DNA of 64,000 nt from Paraburkholderia phenazinium (GCF_900100735.1 NZ_FNCJ01000029.1:1-64000), one strand, 5' to 3'. Shown: positions 6,567 through 15,818, counted from the first letter of the stretch. Numbers and translations: made by a program. Notes: generated by a model from the sequence alone, not told the origin.

Positions 6567-8724
6567 GGGGGAACCCCTCAGCGAGGATTGCTTGCAACTG
6601 TGAGTCATCGATTTCGCGGGTGGTAAGCAGGTGGGCAGGGCTACCGCAGCCAAGAGACTCCAGTGTGGCACGGGTCACCGGGCGTTTGAAGCAGATTAGA
6701 TTGTCGAAGGCTGTCACCGTTTTGATCTTCGAGTGGCCGATCGCTGCGAGTCCGGCGGCATCTAGAACGGATGGGTCTAAATCGGATCGCTCCATGGCTT
6801 CCTGAGATTTTAGATACGCATGCTGCACACGTGCAAGTGCGACGATGGCGCCTAGTCCTCCGTTTCCCGCTGATTCGTAGAACAGGACCAGATGGCCCCG
6901 TTTAAAGTGCTTGAGCGTCTTTTCTCCACTGAGATAGTGCTTCTCGCTGTATAGCGCAGCGCGTGGATGAGGAAGCAGGTTTTTCTGTGGTAAATGACCG
7001 AGCAGGTGCTCGGCGAAATCCCGACGCACGGGAGAGATCACCGCTGGCCTCCCCGGCAAGGCCATGATGGCGGGGGCCAGGAGTGACTCAAGCGCCATCA
7101 ACGGCATGTGAGTCGGGTTGCCGTCGGGCCTTACCAGGCGAAGGTACTGATCGACGTTTCGGAAGGTCGGAGGAGAGTCGGGCAAGCGCAGGCGAGCCGC
7201 CTCAACTAGCTGATCGTTGCACTCGCTCCAGTTCACTTCCGTGACTACTCGCCCAAGCATTAACTTGGTGAGCGAGGTCTCCGCAGCAGCCCCTCCGAAG
7301 CCGAGTGTCGACGCAACTTCGCGTACCCGCGCCTGATGGGGAGGAAATTCGAGTCTGATCTGCGTCGCTCTCGAAGTCGACGCTTGTTCGATCAGGTGCC
7401 GTAGCAACACGCGAGTGACGTTCAGCGCGTTGGGTTGCGTTTCGTCAACGCCGATACGTGCGTGAATGCCGCTTCCCGGTGCGGGCTTTGGCCACATCAA
7501 ATACCCCAGGAGGTTTCCATCCCGCCAGATCCCTTGCCTGACACAAACACGCTCGTTTGAGTCGACCGCGGCCCAGGTAGAAAATATGGTCGAACCGCGA
7601 AGTCCCAGGCCGGATAAGAGTTGGCGAACCGCCACATCATCGTCGGCCGTTATTCGCGTCAGCGCTAACGTGTCATTCGACGTCGTTTCGAAGACCTCCT
7701 CGCGAGCGGTCCAGGCGTTCAGATCTTTGAAGGCCGTGGGCGAAATAATCTGGATGCCATAGTCTTGCTTCAATCGCGCCGCCGCGTTCAAGATCGATGA
7801 GTCGTTTGTGATGAACCCAGTGAGTCGATGATGAATAGCGGTTGCCAAATGACGAAGATCGGAAACGTCATTGGCACTCAAAGTTCCGGCTTGATGCTTT
7901 GCGGGAAAGACTATTAGACCAAGCTGAGCAGCCAAGGTGTTCCAATCCTCGTCGTCGGGGCATGGAAAGGTTGGGAAAATGCGTGCGTACGCTAGCATCG
8001 GATCAGTTCGCCCTTCGGTAGCGGTCCGCATCAATTCAGCATTGATTTCCGTGCTCAGCGCTAGCTGACAGGAACCCATTCGTTCAGCTCGAAAAAGGTC
8101 CAAAGTATCTTCATTTCTACGTCTGCGCGGCCCAAGGTCAAACAGCACATTTAGATCGAGCAGGAAGAGCGGAACATCCGCGCCAGGGGTGAAGTTGAGC
8201 CCCAACGGGTCGTTGGCTCCTATCCCGCTTGAAGCAAAAAGCTGTGGAGTGTCAAGTTCGTGACTCCTGACCAAGATTGTTCTCTTGCGTGTCTTTCCGC
8301 CTGCTTCCATGCGTTGCACATAGAAGTCCTGGCTCTGCCAGAATTCGTTGGCTTCGATGAGGTCTTCCGCGACTCGTGCATACACCGAGATGAATGCGTG
8401 CCCTGTTAGATGTCGCTTTAGATAGTTGAGCACGCGTTCAGCCACGCCGCGGTTTCGGAATGCCGGTGAAACGAAAATTTGTAGTACATGCGCCTTCGGA
8501 TGGCGGGCATCAAACAGGAGATGTCCGGCAAAGACCCGGGTTGTGCCTTGCTGGAGAACGGCTACGAATAGCTGTTCTTTCCGGGCAAAATCGTTGAAGA
8601 CGCTTGCGGGGAAGAAGCCCAGGGCGTTCTTTTCTCCGTCTGCCGCGTGGACAACTGTCTCGATAAATGGCGCGACGTCCGCGTACCGATCGAGAATGAG
8701 GAAATGGTCTTGTGCGACTTGCAT
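6559..8724 (-). CDS. GNAT-PIN-GNAT-EVE-like four-domain fusion protein
   Basis: 721 residues. Residues ~1-155 are a GNAT acetyltransferase with the acetyl-CoA loop LQIFVSPAFRNRGVAERVL (81-99). Residues ~185-335 look like a PIN nuclease domain with its acidic set: D190 in FLLDLNVLFDL, E226 in STEINAEL, D286/D289 and D308 in FITNDSS. Residues ~350-490 resemble a second, degenerate GNAT. Residues ~585-720 resemble the EVE/ASCH (PUA-like) fold: LYSEKHYLSG, KRGHLVLFYESAGNGGLGAIVALARV, KTVTAFDN. It overlaps a separate ASCH gene downstream. A nuclease plus acetyltransferase plus modified-base or RNA reader suggests tRNA or nucleic-acid targeting, perhaps toxin-like or defensive. That role is inference. 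Confidence 0.72.
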   Translation of the reverse strand: MQVAQDHFLILDRYADVAPFIETVVHAADGEKNALGFFPASVFNDFARKEQLFVAVLQQGTTRVFAGHLLFDARHPKAHVLQIFVSPAFRNRGVAERVLNYLKRHLTGHAFISVYARVAEDLIEANEFWQSQDFYVQRMEAGGKTRKRTILVRSHELDTPQLFASSGIGANDPLGLNFTPGADVPLFLLDLNVLFDLGPRRRRNEDTLDLFRAERMGSCQLALSTEINAELMRTATEGRTDPMLAYARIFPTFPCPDDEDWNTLAAQLGLIVFPAKHQAGTLSANDVSDLRHLATAIHHRLTGFITNDSSILNAAARLKQDYGIQIISPTAFKDLNAWTAREEVFETTSNDTLALTRITADDDVAVRQLLSGLGLRGSTIFSTWAAVDSNERVCVRQGIWRDGNLLGYLMWPKPAPGSGIHARIGVDETQPNALNVTRVLLRHLIEQASTSRATQIRLEFPPHQARVREVASTLGFGGAAAETSLTKLMLGRVVTEVNWSECNDQLVEAARLRLPDSPPTFRNVDQYLRLVRPDGNPTHMPLMALESLLAPAIMALPGRPAVISPVRRDFAEHLLGHLPQKNLLPHPRAALYSEKHYLSGEKTLKHFKRGHLVLFYESAGNGGLGAIVALARVQHAYLKSQEAMERSDLDPSVLDAAGLAAIGHSKIKTVTAFDNLICFKRPVTRATLESLGCGSPAHLLTTREIDDSQLQAILAEGFPHG

Positions 8725-9099
8725 CTCTTACAGGCCCTCCTGGCACCTCCCGCCAGACCGTGAAACAGCGGCCGTACGATCGGCGCCCAGTGATCTCAAT
8801 TTAATCAATAGTCCTTTATATATGACACGGGAGAAGACCGAATCAAGTGGGTAACGATAGCATCTTTGGCTAAACCGAAATAGACCTTTGGTGGTTCATT
8901 TGTCACGTTAGGCCATGTGGTTCAGCACGTCTTATAACCTTCTTCCAACTGGGTGCAGCATGATTCAATCGAGGCATATGTGCATTGTGCGAAGCGCATG
9001 CTGGAAGCGAGGTCCATTAACCTAAGGTTACCTATGTGCCCCAAGATGCAAAAAATCTGCGATCATCGCAAACACTCCAACAATCCTCTCCCTCCCACC
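8725..9099. other. Intergenic region between two divergent genes
   Basis: About 375 bp, more AT-rich than its surroundings, between the GNAT-PIN gene (minus) and the GNAT at 9100 (plus). It must hold both promoters. I see no convincing ORF or RNA gene. Confidence 0.5.
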
Positions 9100-9636
9100 A
9101 TGGCCCAGCTCGACACCGTCCTCGAAACTGACCGCCTGATCATGCGCCCGCACGTCCTCACCGACTACGACGACAGCTTCACGATGTGGTCCGATCCCGA
9201 GGTGGCTCGCTTCATCGGCGGCCAGCCGTCTACGCGGGAGGAGGTGTGGGCGCGTCTGCTGCGCTACGTCGGCCATTGGACGCTGCTGGGCTTTGGCTAT
9301 TGGGTAGTAAGCGACAAGGCGAGCGGCAATTTTGTCGGCGAAGTGGGCTTTGCCAATTTCCGGCGTCAGATCGAACCGCCACTCGATGGCATGCCTGAAG
9401 TGGGCTGGGCGCTGACGCCCGCCGCACACGGACGGGGTTACGCCACCGAAGCGGTGCGCGCGGCATTGCGCTGGGCCGATGCAAAATGGCCCTCCGCCGA
9501 CACAGCCTGCATCATCGCGCCGGAAAATTCTCCCTCGCTGCGGGTGGCGCAAAAGTGCGGCTACGTGGAGTGGGCGCACGGGTCTTACAAAGGCAAGCCG
9601 ACCATCCATTTTCGCCGGATGGCAGGCCCGGTTTAA
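9100..9636 (+). CDS. GNAT N-acetyltransferase, RimJ/RimL-like
   Basis: 178 residues from MAQLDTVLETDRLIMRP. The ETDRL-R-P opening and the acetyl-CoA loop GWALTPAAHGRGYATEAVRAAL (around residue 104) mark the RimJ/RimL-type GNAT_3 family, which acetylates protein N-termini or small molecules. The frame is open upstream to 8953, but only from this ATG does the family N-terminus begin, and no strong ribosome binding site is seen. The gene is convergent with another RimJ/RimL-like GNAT at 9696, with a hairpin between the stops. Confidence 0.8.
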   Translation: MAQLDTVLETDRLIMRPHVLTDYDDSFTMWSDPEVARFIGGQPSTREEVWARLLRYVGHWTLLGFGYWVVSDKASGNFVGEVGFANFRRQIEPPLDGMPEVGWALTPAAHGRGYATEAVRAALRWADAKWPSADTACIIAPENSPSLRVAQKCGYVEWAHGSYKGKPTIHFRRMAGPV

Positions 9637-9637
9637 A

Positions 9638-9671
9638 GGCACAGGGGCGCGCAAGTGCGCGCCCCTGTGCC
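9638..9671. terminator. Bidirectional hairpin between convergent GNAT genes
   Basis: Perfect 15-bp stem, GGCACAGGGGCGCGC at 9638-9652 with its complement at 9657-9671, 4-base loop. It begins two bases after the stop of the upstream GNAT. The plus-side flank is not T-rich. Read on the minus strand it is followed by TTTAAA, so termination may mainly serve the minus gene. Confidence 0.7.
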
Positions 9672-9695
9672 TACTCTACTAAAGCGACCACATAC

Positions 9696-10436
9696 TCAAG
9701 TGCCCGCTTCGACCGCCAGCGCTTGCCGCTGCGCGATCAGATCCGCCAGGCGTTCGCGCTGATTGCCTTCCGCGTCGAAATTGCGTTCGTCGAGCCATTG
9801 CGCAAAGCCATCGCGCACCGCCGGATATTCACTGTCGATGACCGAGAACCATGCGGTATCGCGATTGCGTCCGCGCGTCACGATAGCCTGGCGGAAGATC
9901 CCTTCGAACTTGAAGCCATAGCGCAGCGCGGCCGCCCGCGACGGCGCGTTCAGCGAATCGCATTTCCATTCGAAGCGCCGGTAGCCGAGGTCCTCGAACA
10001 CATACTTCATCAGCAGCGCCATCGCGTCGCTCGCGATGCGGGTTCGCTTCAGCCGCGGCGAATAGGTGACGTGACCGACTTCGATGACGCCATTGGGGGC
10101 ATCGATGCGCATCAGCGCCAGCGTGCCGATCGCCTTGCCTGTCGCCAGATCGATCACCGCATGGTGCATGGGATCGGTAAGTGCGGCTGCCTTGGTCAGA
10201 TGCTCGCGATACGCTTCGAGACTCTGGAACGGCCCGACGGCCAGGTAGGTCCAGTCGCTGCCATCCTTCGCTTCGCTATAGGCCTCGTAGAGGTCTTCGA
10301 CATGCCGCTCCACGTCCACCCGTTCGATCCGGCAATAGCGGCCGACGAGCGGCTCGCGTCCGGGCAATTGCGCGCCCTTCCAGTCGGGCACCGGGTTGCC
10401 GATCGGCTGCATGTATTCGTTGAGTCGTTGTGCCAC
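9696..10436 (-). CDS. GNAT N-acetyltransferase (RimJ/RimL-like)
   Basis: 246 residues beginning GTG at 10436, with AAGGAG seven bases upstream on the coding strand. The family marker LVGRYCRIERVDVERHVEDLYEAY and the motif GHVTYSPRLKRTRIASDAMALLMKYVF fit the GNAT_3 subgroup with a ~240-residue length. RFEWKCDSLNAPSRAAALRYGF is the usual C-terminal GNAT strand-helix. The substrate is unknown. It is divergent from the MocR regulator at 10603 (166-bp gap), so that regulator may control it. Confidence 0.82.
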   Translation of the reverse strand: MAQRLNEYMQPIGNPVPDWKGAQLPGREPLVGRYCRIERVDVERHVEDLYEAYSEAKDGSDWTYLAVGPFQSLEAYREHLTKAAALTDPMHHAVIDLATGKAIGTLALMRIDAPNGVIEVGHVTYSPRLKRTRIASDAMALLMKYVFEDLGYRRFEWKCDSLNAPSRAAALRYGFKFEGIFRQAIVTRGRNRDTAWFSVIDSEYPAVRDGFAQWLDERNFDAEGNQRERLADLIAQRQALAVEAGT

Positions 10437-10602
10437 GTCCTTCTCCTTTGCTTCGCGTTGCGCGACGTCGCGTGCGAGGCCGCCTCACCCCACGCCGCGC
10501 CATTGATTCGATGCTGCATGCATGGTCTTCAGAAAAGAAGATACGCCAAACGTGGTATGTTAAAAAGATCCACAAAACCAGAATTTGATAGGTCCAGCCA
10601 CG

Positions 10603-12090
10603 ATGATCGAAATCATAGGACCGTTGGAGCATGGCTCGGTGACACCGGGCGGCAAGACCGTGCCGTTGCAGAAGCAGTTGATCGAGCGTCTGCAGCAGGC
10701 GATTCTGGCCGGGCGCTTGCCGGCGGGCGCGAGTCTGCCGTCGTCGCGGCTGCTCGCGGCGGAACTCGGGGTCTCGCGCAACACGGTGGTGATCGCGTAC
10801 GACCAGTTGCTTGCGGAGGGCTACGTACTGGCCGACCGGAGGGGTACGCGTGTGAGCTCGCTGTCCAGTTCCACTTCCCATGCCGCCGCTCATCAGGATG
10901 CGGCCGCCACCGAGGTCGCTTACGCGGCGCGGCTCGCTCCGTTCGCCGACATTCCCTCGCACTCGGGCAGCACTGCGCTGTTGACGCCTGGCACCCCGGC
11001 GCTAGATCGCTTTCCGCTCGCGGCCTGGCGCCGCTCGCTCGAACGGGCCATGGAGCGCGCCTTGCCCGATCTGCTGGGCTACGGCGTGCCGGCTGGGGAG
11101 CCGGCCTTGCGCGAGGCGATTGCGGCGCATCTGCGGATGGCGCGCGGCGTGCGTTGCGATGGCTCGCAAGTGGTCATCACCGAGGGCGCCCAGGAAGCGC
11201 TCAAGCTGTGTGTGAGCCTGCTCACCAATCCCGGCGATGTTGCGTGGGTCGAGGACCCAGGTTATCGGGGCGCCAAGGCTGCCTTCAATCTCGGCGATCT
11301 GAAAACGGTGCCGATGCGGGTCGATCAGGAAGGCATGGTCGTGCCGCCGGAGGCCTGGCGGAACAGTCCGCCTAAGCTGATTTACACGTCGCCCGCGCAT
11401 CAGTATCCGACCGGCGCCGTGCTCTCCGTGGCGCGGCGGCTCGAACTGATTGCCCAGGCAAGACGCGTCGGCGCCTGGTTGATCGAGGATGACTACGACG
11501 GCGAGTTCCGCCACACCGGTGAGCCGATCGCCAGCATGCAAGGGCTCGTGCCCGACGCGCCGGTTCTGTATGTCGGCTCGTTCAGCAAGACGATGTTTCC
11601 GGCGCTGCGCATCGGCTTTGTGGTGCTGCCGCGCAGCATGGTCGCGCAGACACGTATCGCGTTGCAGGAGTTGTTGCGTGGTGGTCATCGGCTCGAACAG
11701 GTGGCTTTGACGAACTTTATCGAAGCAGGTGAGTTCGGCCGTCACCTCGGGCGCATGCGGCGCCTCTATCGGGAGCGGCAGCAGGCCCTGCGCGAGGCGT
11801 TGGCGGTGCACTTCGAGCCGGCGCAGATTCTCGGTGGCAATTGCGGCATGCATTTGACGCTCAGACTGCCGGCGAGCATCTCGGATGGCGCGGTTGTGGA
11901 TCTGGCGCAGCAGCAACGGATCAATGCGCGAGCGCTTTCGGGGTTCGCACTGCAGCCGTGTGATGAAGATAATGGTCTTGTGATTGGTTACGGAAATACG
12001 GTTGCGGAGGAGATTGCGGCTGCGGTTGGTGTGCTGGCGCGGTGTGTGAATGAAGTGGCCGGGTGTGGCGGGCGGCGAGGGCTGCCATAG
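10603..12090 (+). CDS. MocR/PdxR-type GntR-aminotransferase fusion regulator
   Basis: 495 residues. The N-terminal GntR winged HTH (LQKQLIERLQQAILAGRLPAG, then LAAELGVSRNTVVIAYDQLLAEGYV) is joined by a linker to a fold-type I aminotransferase-like domain. The PLP-binding Lys motif is GSFSKTMFPALRIGF. Such regulators use PLP or an amino-compound adduct as ligand, for example PdxR or GabR. The ATG at 10603 gives the family start MIEIIGPLEHG. Divergent orientation to a GNAT gene suggests that gene as a target. Confidence 0.87.
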   Translation: MIEIIGPLEHGSVTPGGKTVPLQKQLIERLQQAILAGRLPAGASLPSSRLLAAELGVSRNTVVIAYDQLLAEGYVLADRRGTRVSSLSSSTSHAAAHQDAAATEVAYAARLAPFADIPSHSGSTALLTPGTPALDRFPLAAWRRSLERAMERALPDLLGYGVPAGEPALREAIAAHLRMARGVRCDGSQVVITEGAQEALKLCVSLLTNPGDVAWVEDPGYRGAKAAFNLGDLKTVPMRVDQEGMVVPPEAWRNSPPKLIYTSPAHQYPTGAVLSVARRLELIAQARRVGAWLIEDDYDGEFRHTGEPIASMQGLVPDAPVLYVGSFSKTMFPALRIGFVVLPRSMVAQTRIALQELLRGGHRLEQVALTNFIEAGEFGRHLGRMRRLYRERQQALREALAVHFEPAQILGGNCGMHLTLRLPASISDGAVVDLAQQQRINARALSGFALQPCDEDNGLVIGYGNTVAEEIAAAVGVLARCVNEVAGCGGRRGLP

Positions 12091-12162
12091 TCGTAGGATG
12101 CAAGAAACATCTATTGAACCCGTGCAGGGAGAAGACGCTCGGCGACTTTCCTCCACGCCCCC

Positions 12163-13122
12163 TCAAGCTTGGGCCCGCCAAACCGAGGGGGGTAACACTT
12201 CTTCCTGTCGCCATGCCGTGCGGAAGGCTTGCACGCTGGCAAAGCCACAGTGCTCTGCGATTCTCTCGATCGGAGCATTGCCGTCTTCCAGCAACCTGCG
12301 GGCCAAGGCCAACCGCAGCTGCTGCTGGTACTTCTTGAGCGTGACGCCACACTCCTGCCGGAACAGCCGTGCCAAATGCCGGTAGCTCAGAGCGAAGCGG
12401 CTGGCGAGCTCGTCGTATGGCAGCGCGCAGGCGGGTTGTCCAGTCAGAAAATCCTGTATTGCATGGACGACCGGGTGGTTGTGATCGCGGTAGCGCAATT
12501 GCACGTCGAGCGCCGGGGCGCGATTCATCCTGCGAAACTGCACCACGTTTTCACGCGCGACTCGGACAGCAGTAGCAGCACCAAAATAACGTGCGATAAG
12601 GTGAAGCGCAAGATCGATGCCCGCGGACACTCCAGCGGACGTGATCAATGCCCCATCGTCGACCAGCATTCGACTGGATAGCACATGCGCTTGCGGATGG
12701 CGCTGCTGCAGCCGTGCCAGGTGATCATGGTGGGTGGTGCAACTGCGCTGGTCGAGTATGCCGGCCGCGCCGAGCAAAAAGGCGCCGGTGCACACGCTGG
12801 CAAGCACGATGTCGCCCAGCCGCGGCTTCACGACCGTTTGAAGCCACTGGACGATCTGACTCTGCGCCGGGGTGAGCGGTTCATCGAACGCGAGCTTGGA
12901 GCCAACCACGATAACAACATCCCCGGACGCGAGATGTGCCGGAAGCGGCTGAACCGCACTTAGCGTTACGCCCTGGAAGCTCGTCAACTCCTTTAGCGGA
13001 CCCACGCAAAGCAGATTGATCGATGCGATGCGGAGCTCAGAAAGTGAGCTCAAAATCTGCAGCGGTCCAGCGAGGTCGAGCACATGTACTTGCGGCGGCA
13101 GCACAAAAAAGATCCGCGCCAT
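12163..13122 (-). CDS. GlxA-family AraC regulator (DJ-1/PfpI plus HTH)
   Basis: 319 residues from MARIFFVLPPQVHVLDLAGPLQ, the family start; the longer reading to 13197 adds 25 residues without family character. Residues ~1-190 form a DJ-1/PfpI-like amidotransferase fold with the nucleophile-elbow segment VLASVCTGAFLLGAAG. Residues ~215-319 are the AraC double HTH (LASRFALSYRHLARLFRQECG, then IERIAEHCGFASVQAFRTAWR). Relatives control arginine, choline or glycine-betaine catabolism. No obvious target is adjacent. Confidence 0.85.
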   Translation of the reverse strand: MARIFFVLPPQVHVLDLAGPLQILSSLSELRIASINLLCVGPLKELTSFQGVTLSAVQPLPAHLASGDVVIVVGSKLAFDEPLTPAQSQIVQWLQTVVKPRLGDIVLASVCTGAFLLGAAGILDQRSCTTHHDHLARLQQRHPQAHVLSSRMLVDDGALITSAGVSAGIDLALHLIARYFGAATAVRVARENVVQFRRMNRAPALDVQLRYRDHNHPVVHAIQDFLTGQPACALPYDELASRFALSYRHLARLFRQECGVTLKKYQQQLRLALARRLLEDGNAPIERIAEHCGFASVQAFRTAWRQEEVLPPSVWRAQA

Positions 13123-13301
13123 CTTATTGTGGCCAGCCAAATGTCTTCGTTGCATGACGGCAAATTCCGAAGTCTCGCCCGTGGACGATGATGGCATGTT
13201 TTTTTCTGTTTAGGGCAGATTCATTGATTGTGAGCGCTCTTTCTCCGCTCTAGGATGGCAGCAGATTTTCCATCTTGGTCGATTAACGGAGCAAGGCGAA
13301 C

Positions 13302-13610
13302 ATGCTTGAACTTAGGCCAAACTGCGAACACTGCAACACGATGCTCCCGCCGGATTCACTGGAAGCTCGCATTTGCAGTTACGAGTGCACATTCTGTGCT
13401 TCGTGTGTCGATGACATCTTGAACAATGTCTGTCCGAATTGTGGAGGCGGCTTTGTATCCCGGCCAATCAGGCCATCGAAGAATTGGAAGAACAACAACT
13501 TTCTAGGTAACGATCCAGCAAGTACGAGTATCAAACACCGGCCGGTAGATCCGGCCACTCATGCCGTATTTTCTGAGCCAATCAAAACGCTCCCGCCTGA
13601 GCTGCGATAA
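13302..13610 (+). CDS. DUF1272 zinc-ribbon-like protein
   Basis: 102 residues. It is a classical DUF1272 protein starting MLELRPNCEHCNTMLPPDS. The Cys pairs CEHC, CSYECTFCASC and CPNC imply two zinc-binding knuckles, and the C-terminal half is disordered and Pro-rich. The function of the family is unknown. It stands alone between the GlxA regulator and the TetR gene. Confidence 0.85.
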   Translation: MLELRPNCEHCNTMLPPDSLEARICSYECTFCASCVDDILNNVCPNCGGGFVSRPIRPSKNWKNNNFLGNDPASTSIKHRPVDPATHAVFSEPIKTLPPELR

Positions 13611-13647
13611 CGAGAACTCCGCGTTCGCGCCACTCGCCATGCCGCAC

Positions 13648-13695
13648 TTGCAATAAATTTGAACGACGAATAATATTAGACGTCGTTCAAATTTA
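13648..13695 (+). promoter_or_regulatory. Promoter overlapped by a 15-bp palindromic operator of the TetR gene
   Basis: TTGCAA (13648-13653) and TAATAT (13671-13676) are spaced 17 bp, a good sigma70-type promoter. Around the -10 box lies a perfect inverted repeat: TAAATTTGAACGACG at 13654-13668 and its complement at 13681-13695, with a 12-base AT-rich spacer. It ends eight bases before the TetR start codon, the expected place for an autorepressor site. Confidence 0.78.
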
Positions 13696-13703
13696 GCATT
13701 CAC

Positions 13704-14375
13704 ATGTCCGCATCCCAGCCCCTAGGCCGTCGAGACCGCAAACGGCTGCAGACCATGGAACAGCTTGCCCGCACCGCCGCGGCGCTGTTTGAAGCCCACG
13801 GCTACGAGGCGGTAACCATGGAGCAGATCGCCGCCACGGCAGACGTGGCCAAGGGAACGCTGTACAACCATTTCCCGGTGAAGGAAGCGGTGCTGGCGCA
13901 TTGGCTGCACCTGGAGCTGGCGACGAATCTGGCGATGCTGCACGACCAGTTGGAAACCAGAACCGGCTTCGCGGAAGGCGCACGGTTCGTGCTCGATCAT
14001 TCGGCTGACTGGTGCGAGACGCACCCGGACTACCTCGCGCCTTACCTGCGCTTCCGCTTTCTCGGCATAGGCATCGGCACAGAGCTGTCGTCGTCGCGAG
14101 ACAGCGAGCAGCTCAGCGACATCGCCGACACCTTTGGTTGGCTGATCCGGCGCGGGCAAACGTCGGGAGAGATTCGCGACGATCTCGATCCGGGACGGCT
14201 CGCCATCGCGTTCCATCATCTCTACCTCGGCTCCATGCTGCGCTGGCTTGCCGATCCGCGCCTGAAGTTGCGCAAGGAATTCGCCGCCACAGTCGAATTG
14301 TTCCTGCATGGTGCGGCGGTTCCGGCCCACGTGTCTCCCAAGACTTCCCCCAAACCAAGGAAGAGGAACTCATGA
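13704..14375 (+). CDS. TetR-family transcriptional regulator
   Basis: 223 residues. The N-terminal HTH (LARTAAALFEAHGYEAVTMEQIAATADVAKGTLYNHF, in residues ~15-52) is typical TetR/AcrR, and the C-terminal ligand domain is divergent as usual. Its stop overlaps the start of the glycosyltransferase gene (ATGA at 14372-14375), so the two form an operon. A strong palindrome over the promoter suggests autoregulation, with the transferase induced when the ligand, perhaps the glycosyl acceptor, is present. Confidence 0.9.
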   Translation: MSASQPLGRRDRKRLQTMEQLARTAAALFEAHGYEAVTMEQIAATADVAKGTLYNHFPVKEAVLAHWLHLELATNLAMLHDQLETRTGFAEGARFVLDHSADWCETHPDYLAPYLRFRFLGIGIGTELSSSRDSEQLSDIADTFGWLIRRGQTSGEIRDDLDPGRLAIAFHHLYLGSMLRWLADPRLKLRKEFAATVELFLHGAAVPAHVSPKTSPKPRKRNS

Positions 14376-15601
14376 AGTTCATCGTCGCGACCTACGGCAC
14401 CGAGGGCGATGCGCGCCCGTTCGCTGCGCTGTGCCGTGGTTTGATGGATGCCGGACACGAGGCTCGACTGCTCGCCGATGCCGCCACGCTCGGTAGTGCC
14501 CAGGCGCTCGGCGTGCCGGCTACCGCGTTAGCCGGCGACATTCGCGGCACGCTCAGTCCGGACCATGCCATAGCTGGCCTGGTCGCCAAGGGCGGCGGTT
14601 TCAACGACACCGCACGCGCGCTGGCGAAGATCGCCAACGAGAATGCCGAATCCTGGATGCGCACCATCATCGAGGTAGGGGAAGGCTGCGATGCGATCCT
14701 GGTAGCGGGGTTAGCCGCGTTTGCCGGCCTTTCGGCAGCCGAGTATCTGGGCGCCAAGGGCATCGGCGCTGGCATGATCCCGATTACTCCGACCGCGGCG
14801 TTCCCGTCGCCGTTTCTGCCGCCCAAGTGGGTGCCGCGCCCGCTCAATCGGGCCAGCCACGGCTTCGTGAACGCCATGCTGTGGAAAGCGTTCCGCGACA
14901 AGACCAATGCGGCCCGTGCGATCTTCAAACTGCCACCGCGCAAGACGGTATGGACGGATCACCCGATGGTTTACGGTGTTTCGCCCAACCTGTTGCCCAC
15001 GCCTGCCGACTGGCCGAGCAACGCACGCCTTTGTGGACAGTGGCTGGCGCCAAGCCCTGCATGGATGCCGCCGCTGGCGCTGGCGAACTTTCTCGCCGCC
15101 GGAGAAGCGCCGATTTATATCGGCTTCGGGAGCATGACCGGCTTCGACAACGCGCGCCTGCTCGATGCTCTGATTGAGGCGGTGACCGGCCGACGCGCGC
15201 TGTTCTATCCGGGCTGGAGCGGCATCGATCCGAAGATCCTTCCGGACAATTTTCTCGTGATCGACGACACCCCGCACGACTGGCTGTTCCCGCGCACTGC
15301 CGCAGTTATCCATCATGGCGGCTCCGGCACCTCGCACTCTGCTGCACGCGCAGGCGTGCCCTCCATCGTGACCCCGTTCGCCGGCGACCAGTTCTTCTGG
15401 GCCGAGCGCTTGCGCTTGGCCGGCGTCGCGCCGGCCGCCGTGGATGGGCGACGGCCTAAGGCCAAGGCATTCGCCAGCGCCCTCGACTTCGCCGCCGATG
15501 CCCAGGTGCGAAACCGTGCCCGGGTACTGGGCGAGACGATGCGCGCGGAAAACGGCGTGGTAGATGCAGTGGTGACCCTTGAGCGCATCGTGTTGAGTTG
15601 A
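14372..15601 (+). CDS. GT1-family UDP-glycosyltransferase (YjiC/sterol glucosyltransferase-like)
   Basis: 409 residues, starting MKFIVATYGTEGDARPFAALC, the nucleotide-sugar transferase opening with the acceptor-side G-T-x-G-D motif. The C-terminal donor-binding signature is HHGGSGTSHSAARAGVPSIVTPFAGDQFFWAERL (short motifs HHGGSGT and DQFFWA). Such enzymes glycosylate sterols, macrolides, flavonoids or rhamnolipid-like acceptors. AAGAGG precedes the ATG, which overlaps the TetR stop. Co-transcription with a TetR repressor suggests detoxification of a hydrophobic compound by glycosylation. Confidence 0.85.
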   Translation: MKFIVATYGTEGDARPFAALCRGLMDAGHEARLLADAATLGSAQALGVPATALAGDIRGTLSPDHAIAGLVAKGGGFNDTARALAKIANENAESWMRTIIEVGEGCDAILVAGLAAFAGLSAAEYLGAKGIGAGMIPITPTAAFPSPFLPPKWVPRPLNRASHGFVNAMLWKAFRDKTNAARAIFKLPPRKTVWTDHPMVYGVSPNLLPTPADWPSNARLCGQWLAPSPAWMPPLALANFLAAGEAPIYIGFGSMTGFDNARLLDALIEAVTGRRALFYPGWSGIDPKILPDNFLVIDDTPHDWLFPRTAAVIHHGGSGTSHSAARAGVPSIVTPFAGDQFFWAERLRLAGVAPAAVDGRRPKAKAFASALDFAADAQVRNRARVLGETMRAENGVVDAVVTLERIVLS

Positions 15602-15818
15602 CGCAACTACTTCGCCGGGGCTAGTACTCGGCTCGGTGGCTTTTGCATTTGCCGCTCCCGTTCTTGCTGGGCAGGACTGGCCCACAAATTCGGTAGCAGA
15701 TCCCGCGTTCACGCGCCGTTACCCGCCGACCTGATGCACGCCGAAGCCGCGCCACTGTCTGCCAGCTGGCCGCATACCGCTAGCCTGTTCCAAGGCTGGC
15801 GTTACTCGTCCCCACGGA

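Noticed and set aside
9486..11375. 629-codon plus-strand frame
   Set aside because: It runs through two GNAT genes and MocR in other frames; the composition is that of a shadow ORF and no domain is seen.
11002..12156. 384-codon minus-strand frame opposite MocR
   Set aside because: Antisense to the MocR gene, whose aminotransferase motifs are intact.
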